Origin: DASVSE01 sp036399715
Lineage (GTDB): Bacteria > Bacteroidota > Rhodothermia > Rhodothermales > Rubricoccaceae
DNA length: 13,492 nt
Direction: 5' to 3'
Assembly: GCA_036399715.1 (NCBI GenBank)
Contig: DASWMO010000048.1
Coordinates: 1-13,492, forward strand
In this document: positions 5,702-13,003 of the stretch, in pieces
Layout: the number at the start of each line of letters is the position of its first letter
How positions within the stretch are numbered: position 1 is the first letter of the stretch
The notes under the pieces: generated by a model
What the model saw: the letters and a program-made list of their open reading frames with translations, nothing else
Database searches by the model: none
What the model was told of the DNA's origin: nothing
Program-made: the position numbers and the translations under genes

Positions 5702-7021
5702 CTACGCGACGCGCGCCACGAGCCACGCCCGCAACGCCCCGGCGTCGGGCGCGAGGTCTTCGGCGAGCGTGGGCTGGTCCGCGAGGCGCGCGAGGCGGTC
5801 GGGCGTCTCGGGGACCGATCCGAGCACGCGGCGGACCTCGTCGGGAAACTTGGACGGGTGCGCTGTCGCGAGAACGACGCCTGACTCGGGCACGCCACTG
5901 GCCGGGGCGGACCGTTGCACACGCGTCCACGCCGCGACGCCGACGGCCGTGTGCGGGTCGGCGATGTAGCCCGTCCGCTCGAAGAGGCCGCGCATGGCCG
6001 CCTCGGTCTCAGCGTCGCTTACGGAGACGGCCTCGACGTACCGGGCGAGCGCGGCCGGCGAGCCGTAGAGGTCGAGCAGGCGCGCGAGGTTGCTCGGGTC
6101 GCCGACGTCCATTGCCGTCGAGAGCGTCCGGTGCGACGCGCGCGGCGTGTACGGCAGCCCGCCAAGGACGTCGGGCAGGAGCGCGTTGGCGTTCGTCGCG
6201 GCGACGAAGCGGCCGAGCGGCAGGCCCGCGCGCCGCGCGAGCAGGCCCGCGGTGAGGTTGCCCACATTCCCCGACGGCACGACGACGGCCGGTGCCGGCC
6301 CGCCGACCTGCGCCGTGTGCTGCGCAAGCGCGCCGTAGTAGAACGTCTGCGGCACGAGCCGCGCGACCGAAATCGAATTGGCGGACGTCAGCGCGACCGT
6401 CTCGCGGAGGCCCGCATCGGCGAACATGGCCTTGACGAGGCGCTGGCAGTCGTCGAACGACCCGGCGACGCGGAGGGCGTGGACGTTGCCACCGAGGCTG
6501 GCGAACTGCTTCTCTTGGAGCGCGCTCACACGGCCCTCGGGATACAGCACGACGACCGACACGCCCGGCGTCCCGTGCAAGCCCGCCGCGACAGCCCCAC
6601 CCGTGTCGCCCGACGTCGCGACGAGGACGACGGTCTCGCGGCCATCCGTGCGCGCGAACAGGCCGAGCATGGCGGCGAGGAAGCGTGCGCCGATGTCCTT
6701 GAAGGCGAGCGTCGGGCCGTGGAAGAGTTCGAGCAGCGACAGGCCGGGCTCGACGTCCACGACCGGAAGCGGGAACGCGAGCGTGTGCCGCACGGCGTCG
6801 GCGAGGTCGGCGTCGGCCACGTCGTCGGGCCCGATGCAGGCGCGGGCGAGGGCGAACGCGATCTCGTCGAGCGGGCGCTCGGCGAGCGTCTCGGCGAAAC
6901 CGGGCGGGAGCGCGGGCGGCGTCTCGGGGACGTACAGGCCGCCTCCAGGCGGCGTGCCGCTCAGGAGGGCCTCACGGAAGGTCGCGCGGTGCGCGGGATC
7001 GGCGGTCGAGCGGTAGCGCAT
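5702..7021 (-). CDS. thrC: Threonine synthase
   Basis: This 439-residue PLP enzyme converts O-phosphohomoserine to threonine, the last step of the pathway. The N-terminus SGTPPGGGLYVPE and the segment ELFHGPTLAFKDIGARFLA identify it; Lys108 is the expected PLP Schiff-base residue. ATSGDTGGA (residues 135-143) binds the PLP phosphate, and SANSISVARLVPQ and PSGNVGNLTAG are further conserved parts. The length agrees with the E. coli-type enzyme. The ATG at 7021 begins MRYRSTADP, a normal N-terminus. It is the last gene of the operon, three bases after the thrB stop, with no SD, suggesting translational coupling. The stop is TAG at 5704-5702. Confidence 0.97.
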   Translation of the reverse strand: MRYRSTADPAHRATFREALLSGTPPGGGLYVPETPPALPPGFAETLAERPLDEIAFALARACIGPDDVADADLADAVRHTLAFPLPVVDVEPGLSLLELFHGPTLAFKDIGARFLAAMLGLFARTDGRETVVLVATSGDTGGAVAAGLHGTPGVSVVVLYPEGRVSALQEKQFASLGGNVHALRVAGSFDDCQRLVKAMFADAGLRETVALTSANSISVARLVPQTFYYGALAQHTAQVGGPAPAVVVPSGNVGNLTAGLLARRAGLPLGRFVAATNANALLPDVLGGLPYTPRASHRTLSTAMDVGDPSNLARLLDLYGSPAALARYVEAVSVSDAETEAAMRGLFERTGYIADPHTAVGVAAWTRVQRSAPASGVPESGVVLATAHPSKFPDEVRRVLGSVPETPDRLARLADQPTLAEDLAPDAGALRAWLVARVA

Positions 7022-7024
7022 GGG

Positions 7025-7987
7025 TCAGGCGGAGGGGACGAGCCGGACGCCCGGGCCGACGCCCGAGACGTAGACCGTGGAGGGCAAGGAATAGAGTTCC
7101 GCCTGCATCGAAGCCCCGACGACCTTAGCCTCGGCGTGGCTGCGGCAGAGGGCGAAGACGGAAGGTCCAGAGCCTGAGAGGCTGCATCCGAGCGCGCCCG
7201 CGTCCCACGCCGCATCCTGGATCTGGGAGAAGTTCGGGACGAGGTGCGCCCGCTGCGGCTCGACGACGACATCGTAGAGGCTCCGCTTGAGCAGGTCGAG
7301 ATCGCCGGTGAACAGGGCTGCGACGAGCGCGCCGAGGTTGGCCGTCTGCTCGACCATCGACCGCAACGGGACGGTCGCGGCGAGGGCCGCGCGAGCATCG
7401 GCCGTGAGGACTTCGACGTGCGGGTGCAGGACGGCCACGCACAGGCCGGCGGGCACAGGCAACCGGACCACGTCGTCGGGCGCACGAACGAGCACGAAGC
7501 CGCCGAAGAGGCACGGCGCGACGTTGTCCGCGTGGCGCCCGCCCGACGCGACGGCCTCGCCGTCGAGTGCAAATGGCAGGAGCGCCTCGGTCGGCAGCGG
7601 CTGCCCGAGGACGGCATTGACGGCCACGACGGCCGCGACCGCGCTCGCGGCGCTGGACCCGAGCCCGCTCCCGAACGGCATCCGCTTCTCGACCGACAAC
7701 TCCACGCGCGCGCCCGGCCGGACGGCCTCGACGAGGCGCATCGCGGCGACGCCGGCCGTGTTGCGGGCCGCCTCGGTCGGCAGCCGTTCGAACCCGCTCC
7801 CGGCGATGCCAGTGACGGAGACGACGCGCACGCCACCTTCTCCATCGCCCATGAGGCGGGCCGTGACGCGGTCGCCCGGGCCATCGGTGCCTGCACCGTC
7901 GCCGCCCGCGCCGATGGCGAAGCCGAGCACGTCGAAGCCGCACGCGACGTTCGAGACGGTCGCCGGGGCGAAGGCGGTTGCGGTCAC
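7025..7987 (-). CDS. thrB: Homoserine kinase (GHMP family)
   Basis: The 320-residue protein phosphorylates homoserine with ATP to O-phosphohomoserine for ThrC. It starts FAPATVSNVACGFDVLGFAI, the usual homoserine kinase N-terminus, and carries the GHMP ATP-binding loop PFGSGLGSSAAS at residues 104-115. The C-terminal SLSGSGPSVFALC motif is the third conserved GHMP box. The start is GTG at 7987; an upstream start is not possible without overlapping the thrA stop region, and this one begins exactly at the conserved N-terminus. No SD precedes it. It lies 34 bp after thrA and three bases before thrC in the operon. Confidence 0.96.
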   Translation of the reverse strand: MTATAFAPATVSNVACGFDVLGFAIGAGGDGAGTDGPGDRVTARLMGDGEGGVRVVSVTGIAGSGFERLPTEAARNTAGVAAMRLVEAVRPGARVELSVEKRMPFGSGLGSSAASAVAAVVAVNAVLGQPLPTEALLPFALDGEAVASGGRHADNVAPCLFGGFVLVRAPDDVVRLPVPAGLCVAVLHPHVEVLTADARAALAATVPLRSMVEQTANLGALVAALFTGDLDLLKRSLYDVVVEPQRAHLVPNFSQIQDAAWDAGALGCSLSGSGPSVFALCRSHAEAKVVGASMQAELYSLPSTVYVSGVGPGVRLVPSA

Positions 7988-8021
7988 AGGCGGAATCGGA
8001 GAGAGGGAGACAGCGCGCCGG

Positions 8022-10538
8022 TCAGCCCGGGCGCCGGATGGCGCCGCCGATCTGGACGAGCTCGGCGAAGACGCCCGCGGCCGTCACCTCGGCGCCGGCG
8101 CCGGGGCCGCGGACGACGAGCGGACGGTCGGGGTAGCGGTCCGTGCGGAACGTGACGAGGTTGTCGCCCGCGTCGAGCGCGAACGCCGGGTGCTCGGGCC
8201 CGACGGCCTCGACGCTCAGTCCCGCCGTGCCTGCTCCGCCGCGCGCCTCGGCGTCGACGACGGCGAGCGCGCGCAGGACGCGGCCCGCCTGTGCGGCCTC
8301 CTGCCGAAGCGCGTCGAAGTGGTCGTCGTGCGCCCCCAAGGCCTCGTAGAACGCGGCGACGGACGGGGCGGCGGTACACGCCTCGGGCAGGAACGGGCGG
8401 ACCGTGGCCGCCTCGAGCTCGATCCGCAGGCCGGCGTCGCGGGCGAGGATGAGCAGCTTGCGCCGCACGTCGGCCCCGGAGAGGTCGTCGCGCGGGTCGG
8501 GCTCGGTGTAGCCGCGGGCCTGCGCGTCGCGGACGACGGCCGAGAACGGGACCGTCGCGCCGGGGGCGGTGAAGGTGGCGAAGATGAACGAGAGCGTCCC
8601 CGAGAGCACGCCCTCGATGCGCCGGATGCGGTCGCCGGACGAGACGAGGTCGCCGAGCGTCGACACGACGGGGAGCCCGGCGCCGACGTTGGTCTCGTAG
8701 CGAAGCTGCACGCCGCGGCGGGCGGCGAGCGTCTTGAGGTGGTCGTAGTCCGCCTGCGGGCCCGAGAGCGCGACTTTGTTGGGCGTCGAGACCGAGACGC
8801 TCGCGCCGAGGAGGCGGTCGTAGAGCGCGGGCACGTCTGGCCCGGCCGTCGCGTCCACGACGACGGCGTTGGGCAGGTTGAGCGCGATGGCGCGCTGCAC
8901 GAACGCCTCGGGCGACGACGGCTCGCCCGCATCGCGGGCCGCGCGCCAGTCCGCGAGGTCGAGCCCGCGCGGGCCGAACGCCATCGTGCGCGAGTTGGCG
9001 ACGCCTGCGAGGCGGATCTCGAGGCCGCGCTCGCGCCGGAGCGCTGCGGCGCCAGCGGCGATCTGGTCCAGCAGGGCCGCCCCGACGAGGCCGGTCCCGA
9101 TCACGAACAGGTGCAGGCGAGCCGCGGCCGAGAGGAAGAGGCCGTCGTGGACGACTGCGAGCGCCTTGGCCTCGTCGCGGGCGGCGACGACGACCGAGAT
9201 GTTGCGCTCGGACGAGCCCTGCGCGACGGCGCGGACGTTGATGCCGTTGTGGCCGAGCGCCGAGAAGACGCGCCCGGCGATGCCCGGCCGCGCGGGCATC
9301 CCCTCGCCGACGACGGCGAGAATGCTCAGCTCGTGCTCGACCGCGACCGGCGCGACGGACCCGCGGGCGATCTCGGCCGAGAACTCGCCCTCGACGGCCT
9401 GACGCGCCGGCTCGCCCTGCCCCGGCCCGACGGCGACGCCGATGGAGTTCTCGGACGACGCCTGCGTGATGAGCACGACCGAGATGCCCTCACGGCCGAG
9501 CGCGCCGAACAGCCGCGCCGCGACGCCAGGGACACCGACGAGGCCCGCGCCCGAGAGCGTCAGCAGGGCCACGCGCGGAACGGACGTGAGGCCGCGGACG
9601 GGGTGGTCGGCGTCGGTCCCGGCACCGAGGGCGGAGACGACCGTGCCGGGCGCGTCGGGACGGAACGTGTTGCGGACGGTGATCGGGACGCCGGCGAGCT
9701 GCGCCGGGCGCATCGTCGGCGGGAAGAGGACGCGGGCGCCGAAGTGCGCCATCTCGGCGGCCTCGGCGTAGGTCATCGCCGGGATGAGGAACGCGTCCTC
9801 GACGAGGCGCGGGTCGGCCGTGAGCACGCCGTCGACGTCGGTCCAGATCTCGATGCGGGTGGCGCCGAGCGCGGCGCCGACGAGGCTCGCTGTGAGGTCG
9901 GACCCGCCGCGGCCGAGCGTCGTCGGGCGGCCGAGGGCGTCGGCGCCGGTGAAGCCGGGGATCACGAGGACGGCGCCCGCATGCGCGTCGGCGGCGCCCT
10001 GGATGCGGCGGAACGTCTCGGGCTCGTCCGCCTGGGCGGACCCGAAGGCTGAGTTGGTCGCGACGAGCAGACCCGCGTCGAGGGCCTCGACACGGAGGCC
10101 GCGCGTGCGGAGGGCGGCGGCGACGAGCAGGGCCGAGGCGCGCTCGCCGTGGACGAGCGCGCGGTCGGTCGCGCGCGGGCTCGCCTCGCTGAGGGCGGCC
10201 ATGCCGCGCAGCAACTCCGCGAGGCGGCCGTGGAGCGCGTCGAGGCCCGCGAGCGCGCCGTCGCGTTCGGGCCCGTCGAGGAGAGCGGCCGCGGCCTCGG
10301 CGTGGCGGGTGTGGAGTGCCTGGAGGGCCGCCTCGTCGAGGCGCTCGCTCGCGGCCGAGGCCGTGAGGGCGAGGATCGCGTCTGTGACGCCGCCGAGGGC
10401 GGACACGACGACGACCGGCGGCCCGGCGGCCTCGCCCGCGGCGGCGTGCTGCGCGGCGACGAGGCGGCAGGCGTGCGCGATCCGGTCGGCCGTCGCGAGC
10501 GACGAGCCGCCGAACTTCATGACGACGGGCGCGCTCAC
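8022..10538 (-). CDS. thrA: Bifunctional aspartokinase / homoserine dehydrogenase
   Basis: The 838-residue fusion catalyses the first and third steps of the aspartate pathway. Residues 1-300 are the aspartokinase, with KFGGSS (8-13), GFTG and GRGGSD (209-214). Two ACT repeats follow (about 320-470), each with the threonine-binding pattern: Q359 in ITQASSENS and Q440 in AQGSSERNIS. Feedback inhibition by threonine is therefore expected. From 475 the homoserine dehydrogenase begins with the NAD(P) motif IGTGLVG, then NKVA (587-590), GVLSGTLSFIF (643-653) and DLSGADVRRKLLILAR with the probable catalytic Lys694. The frame is open upstream inside aspS. The GTG at 10538 overlaps the aspS stop as GTGA and gives MSAPVVMKFGGSS; an ATG at 10520 would leave only MKFGGSS. 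The size is near the E. coli ThrA. Confidence 0.96.
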   Translation of the reverse strand: MSAPVVMKFGGSSLATADRIAHACRLVAAQHAAAGEAAGPPVVVVSALGGVTDAILALTASAASERLDEAALQALHTRHAEAAAALLDGPERDGALAGLDALHGRLAELLRGMAALSEASPRATDRALVHGERASALLVAAALRTRGLRVEALDAGLLVATNSAFGSAQADEPETFRRIQGAADAHAGAVLVIPGFTGADALGRPTTLGRGGSDLTASLVGAALGATRIEIWTDVDGVLTADPRLVEDAFLIPAMTYAEAAEMAHFGARVLFPPTMRPAQLAGVPITVRNTFRPDAPGTVVSALGAGTDADHPVRGLTSVPRVALLTLSGAGLVGVPGVAARLFGALGREGISVVLITQASSENSIGVAVGPGQGEPARQAVEGEFSAEIARGSVAPVAVEHELSILAVVGEGMPARPGIAGRVFSALGHNGINVRAVAQGSSERNISVVVAARDEAKALAVVHDGLFLSAAARLHLFVIGTGLVGAALLDQIAAGAAALRRERGLEIRLAGVANSRTMAFGPRGLDLADWRAARDAGEPSSPEAFVQRAIALNLPNAVVVDATAGPDVPALYDRLLGASVSVSTPNKVALSGPQADYDHLKTLAARRGVQLRYETNVGAGLPVVSTLGDLVSSGDRIRRIEGVLSGTLSFIFATFTAPGATVPFSAVVRDAQARGYTEPDPRDDLSGADVRRKLLILARDAGLRIELEAATVRPFLPEACTAAPSVAAFYEALGAHDDHFDALRQEAAQAGRVLRALAVVDAEARGGAGTAGLSVEAVGPEHPAFALDAGDNLVTFRTDRYPDRPLVVRGPGAGAEVTAAGVFAELVQIGGAIRRPG

Positions 10539-12367
10539 GTCGGGTCGGGCAGGACGGTCGCGATGTGGAGGTCGGCGAGCTGGGTGGCGTCGACGGTGTC
10601 GGGCGCGCCCGACATCAGCTCGGAGGCCTGCTGCGTCTTGGGGAACGCGATGACGTCGCGGAGGCTCGTCGCGCCGGTGAGGAGCATCGCGAGGCGGTCG
10701 AGGCCGAGGGCGATGCCACCGTGCGGCGGGGCGCCGTAGCGGAAGGCGTCGAGCAGGAAGCCGAAGCGGGCCTCGGCCTCCTCGTCCGAGATGCCGAGGA
10801 GCGAGAACATGCGCCGCTGGACGTCCGGGCGGTGGATGCGGATGGAGCCGCCGCCGATCTCGGAGCCGTTGAGGACGAGGTCGTAGGCGCGGGCGCGGGC
10901 GGCGCCGGGGTCGGTGTCGAGGAGCGGCACGTCCTCGGGGCGCGGGCTCGTGAACGGGTGGTGCATCGCGTAGAAGCGCCCGTCGGCCTCGTCGTACTCG
11001 AAGAGGGGGAAGTCGGTGACCCAGAGGAATTCCCACGGGCCGTCGGCGCCCTCGGGGACGAGGCCCGAGTCCTTCGCCATGTGGAGGCGGAGGTCGCCCA
11101 TCTGGCCGAAGACCTTGGCGGCGGGTCCGGCGAGGATCAGGACGAGGTCGCCGGGCTGGGCGTTGGTTGCGTCGATGACGGCCTGGACGTGCTCGCGGGG
11201 GAGGGCTTCCTCCTTGACGGACTGGGTGAACGGGCTGCCGTCGGCGGGGAGCTTGGCGTAGAAGAGGCCCGAGGCGCCGATCGTCTGGCGGACCGTGACT
11301 TTGTCGAGCGTGTCCATGGCCTTGCGCCCCAGCTCGGCCTGGCCGGGGACGGCGATGGCGACGACGCTCTGGCCTGTGAACGGGCCGAAGCCTGAGCCCG
11401 ACACGGCGTCGGTCACGTCGGCGATTTCGAGGCCGAAGCGGAGGTCGGGCTTGTCCGAGCCGTAGCGGCGCATCGCCTCGGCGTAGGGCATCCGGCGGAA
11501 GGGGGCCGCGATCTCGATGCCGCGCGTCTCACGCCACTGGCGGACGATGAGGCCCTCGATGAGCTCGTAGATCATCTCCTCCGTCGCGAACGTGACCTCG
11601 ACGTCGATCTGCGTGAACTCGGGCTGGCGGTCGGCGCGGAGGTCCTCGTCGCGGAAGCACTTGGTGATCTGGACGTAGCGGTCCATCCCGGCGACCATCA
11701 GGAGCTGCTTGTAGGTCTGCGGCGACTGCGGGAGCGCGTAGAACCGGCCCGGGTGGACGCGGCTCGGCACGAGGTAGTCGCGGGCGCCCTCGGGCGTGGA
11801 CTTCATCAGGACCGGCGTCTCGACCTCGACGAAGTCGTGCTCGTCGAAGTAGCGGCGCGTGGACTGGGCGAGGCGGTGCCGGAGGACGAGGTTGCGCTGG
11901 AGGCTCGGCCGGCGGAGGTCGAGGGTCCGGTGCTGGAGGCGGAGTTCTTCGCCGGCCTTGCCGCTTTTCGGGTCCGACTCGCTCACGACGAACGGGGGCG
12001 TCTCGGAGACGGCGAGGACCTCGGCGGAGCTCACCCAGACCTCGACGGCGCCGGTCTCGAAGCGCGGGTTGGGCGTGTCCTTGCGGCGGACCTCGCCGCG
12101 GACGGAGATCACGTCCTCGGCGCGCATGTGGAGCGCGAGTTCGGCCGCCTCGGCGTCCAGCTCGGGGCTGAAGACGAGCTGCGTGATGCCGTAGCGGTCG
12201 CGGAGGTCGGTGAAGATGAGGCCGCCGCCGACCTCGCGGCGCGTGTCCACCCAGCCCTGGAGGGTGACGGTCTCGCCGACGGTGTCGTCGCGGAGCGCGC
12301 CGCACGTGTGCGTGCGGAGGCCGTGCGTGGGGGCGTCGGTGGGCGTGAGGCGGGGCGTGTCGGACAT
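10535..12367 (-). CDS. aspS: Aspartyl-tRNA synthetase
   Basis: This 610-residue class II synthetase charges tRNA-Asp. An N-terminal OB fold (about 20-125) binds the anticodon (LQGWVDTRREVGGGLIFTDLRDR). The catalytic domain has the flipping loop STPEGARDYLVPSR (190-203), motif 2 FRDEDLRADRQPEFTQID (238-255) and motif 3 GGIALGLDRLAMLLTG (550-565). The insertion between about 310 and 430 is the bacterial GAD domain. Pseudomonas-type non-discriminating enzymes have a His in the RRDHG turn; here the turn reads RREVG, so a discriminating enzyme is more likely, a weak inference. The ATG at 12367 has no SD. The gene overlaps thrA by four bases, putting it at the head of the threonine operon. Confidence 0.97.
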   Translation of the reverse strand: MSDTPRLTPTDAPTHGLRTHTCGALRDDTVGETVTLQGWVDTRREVGGGLIFTDLRDRYGITQLVFSPELDAEAAELALHMRAEDVISVRGEVRRKDTPNPRFETGAVEVWVSSAEVLAVSETPPFVVSESDPKSGKAGEELRLQHRTLDLRRPSLQRNLVLRHRLAQSTRRYFDEHDFVEVETPVLMKSTPEGARDYLVPSRVHPGRFYALPQSPQTYKQLLMVAGMDRYVQITKCFRDEDLRADRQPEFTQIDVEVTFATEEMIYELIEGLIVRQWRETRGIEIAAPFRRMPYAEAMRRYGSDKPDLRFGLEIADVTDAVSGSGFGPFTGQSVVAIAVPGQAELGRKAMDTLDKVTVRQTIGASGLFYAKLPADGSPFTQSVKEEALPREHVQAVIDATNAQPGDLVLILAGPAAKVFGQMGDLRLHMAKDSGLVPEGADGPWEFLWVTDFPLFEYDEADGRFYAMHHPFTSPRPEDVPLLDTDPGAARARAYDLVLNGSEIGGGSIRIHRPDVQRRMFSLLGISDEEAEARFGFLLDAFRYGAPPHGGIALGLDRLAMLLTGATSLRDVIAFPKTQQASELMSGAPDTVDATQLADLHIATVLPDPT

Positions 12368-12389
12368 CGCGTCGGCGGTCGGGAGAGGG

Positions 12390-12397
12390 CGAAGGTA
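12390..12397 (-). promoter_or_regulatory. Possible -7 promoter element of the aspS-thrABC operon
   Basis: TACCTTCG on the - strand, 22 bases before the aspS start codon, matches the Bacteroidota -7 consensus TAnnTTTG except for one base. It would give a 5' leader of roughly 15-20 bases, too short for a leader-peptide attenuator. No clear -33 TTG box is seen, so the call is tentative. Confidence 0.4.
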
Positions 12398-12470
12398 GGC
12401 GGGTGGGCAGTGAGTCGGAAAGGGGAATAGGCGAATGCGGGCGGTGGTGGGCGCTGTCTGACCGGTGGTG

Positions 12471-12512
12471 GGTGACGTCCGAGCGGGTGGAATGACGTCC
12501 GGGCTGGGTGGA
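12471..12512. repeat. Imperfect two-copy tandem repeat (about 20 bp)
   Basis: TGACGTCCGAGCGGGTGGAA at 12473-12492 is followed directly by a similar copy starting TGACGTCCGGGCTGGGTGGA at 12493. The units share TGACGTCC and GGGTGGA. A more diverged copy may precede them at about 12459. The repeat adjoins a REP-like element and lies about 105-145 bp upstream of aspS. Confidence 0.6.
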
Positions 12513-12531
12513 GCGATGCCGAAGCGGCGTC

Positions 12532-12564
12532 GAGATCCCTCCGCTTCGCTTCATTCGGGATGAC
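12532..12564. repeat. REP-like dispersed intergenic repeat
   Basis: On the - strand this reads GTCATCCCGAATGAAGCGAAG followed by a GGAGGGATCTC end. This phrase resembles short dispersed repeats that many bacterial genomes carry and that produce spurious proteins containing VIPNEAKR. ATCCC at 12535-12539 pairs with GGGAT at 12557-12561, the expected REP-type hairpin. It may extend to about 12509-12570. The copy number in this genome cannot be seen from one window. Confidence 0.65.
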
Positions 12565-12606
12565 GCTGGAATGGAGCTTCTCAACAGAGCATGCCGCCAT
12601 CTGATA

Positions 12607-12629
12607 CACCGCGCTCACCATATGCGGTG
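12607..12629. repeat. Inverted repeat in the 12.6-kb intergenic segment
   Basis: CACCGC at 12607-12612 pairs with GCGGTG at 12624-12629 around an 11-base AT-richer centre that contains CATATG. It could be a binding site or a small hairpin; no T-run follows. Confidence 0.35.
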
Positions 12630-12789
12630 GCCCCTCACGGGATTGGGTCGGGTTCTCGCCACTTCTGTGTTCGATGCTGAACTTGGACGCATCATAGCCT
12701 TAGCGCGACGCTCGCGGCGGCTCCTGACGCGCAGCGCTGGGCGTGGAGGCACAGCTGTTCTGGGCCGCACTCACAATCTGGCAGCCAGG

Positions 12790-12804
12790 GCTGACTATGT
12801 CAGC
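12790..12804. repeat. Palindromic site GCTGAC-TAT-GTCAGC
   Basis: A perfect 6-bp dyad with a three-base centre lies 200 bp upstream of the secreted-protein gene. The size and symmetry fit an operator for a dimeric repressor, but no regulator gene is nearby, so the role is unknown. Confidence 0.45.
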
Positions 12805-13003
12805 GGCGCTCCGCGTGAACCACCCGGACCACTCGCCCTCTAGATGGGCGGGACCGGGGCTTCTGCGGATCTGTCTGGAAGCGACTGCGTCGAACCACGG
12901 CCTTTCCGCAACATCGAGCGGCCATGCAGAGCCGGTCGGGTCCGGAGCCCCACGGCCCTCGCAAGTGCTGATCGGCAGTCCCCGCTCGAAGCCTGACGAA
13001 CTC

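Larger units (their letters stand above)
12565..13003. other. 439-bp gene-poor segment of different composition
   Basis: No convincing gene is present. A frame on the + strand (ATG 12568 to 12843) has mixed third positions and Arg-rich residues with no recognisable motif. A - strand frame at 12700-13005 is also unlike known proteins. The stretch 12570-12720 is visibly richer in A and T than the surrounding genes. It carries a hairpin at 12607-12629 and a palindrome at 12790-12804. It may hold the promoter of the gene at 13004 or be an eroded mobile-element remnant. Confidence 0.4.

Noticed and set aside
7287..10052. A 921-codon + strand frame antisense to thrA and thrB
   Set aside because: It is a GC-rich antisense shadow; the opposite strand carries complete, motif-rich ThrA and ThrB.
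10539..11036. An N-terminal extension of thrA reaching into aspS
   Set aside because: It is the antisense-free but out-of-frame reading of aspS codons (Arg/Pro/His-rich); the GTG at 10538 gives the normal aspartokinase N-terminus and the GTGA overlap.
12368..12480. Threonine/isoleucine-rich leader peptide for operon attenuation upstream of aspS
   Set aside because: No short - strand ORF rich in Thr or Ile codons followed by a terminator-type hairpin is visible.
12109..12621. A - strand ORF with SVIPNEAKRRDLD
   Set aside because: This is translation of a dispersed REP-like repeat continued out of frame into aspS, a well-known source of spurious proteins.
12508..12843. A 111-codon + strand ORF in the intergenic region
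   Set aside because: Third codon positions are not G/C-biased as in the real genes, it starts inside the REP-like repeat, and no motif is recognisable.
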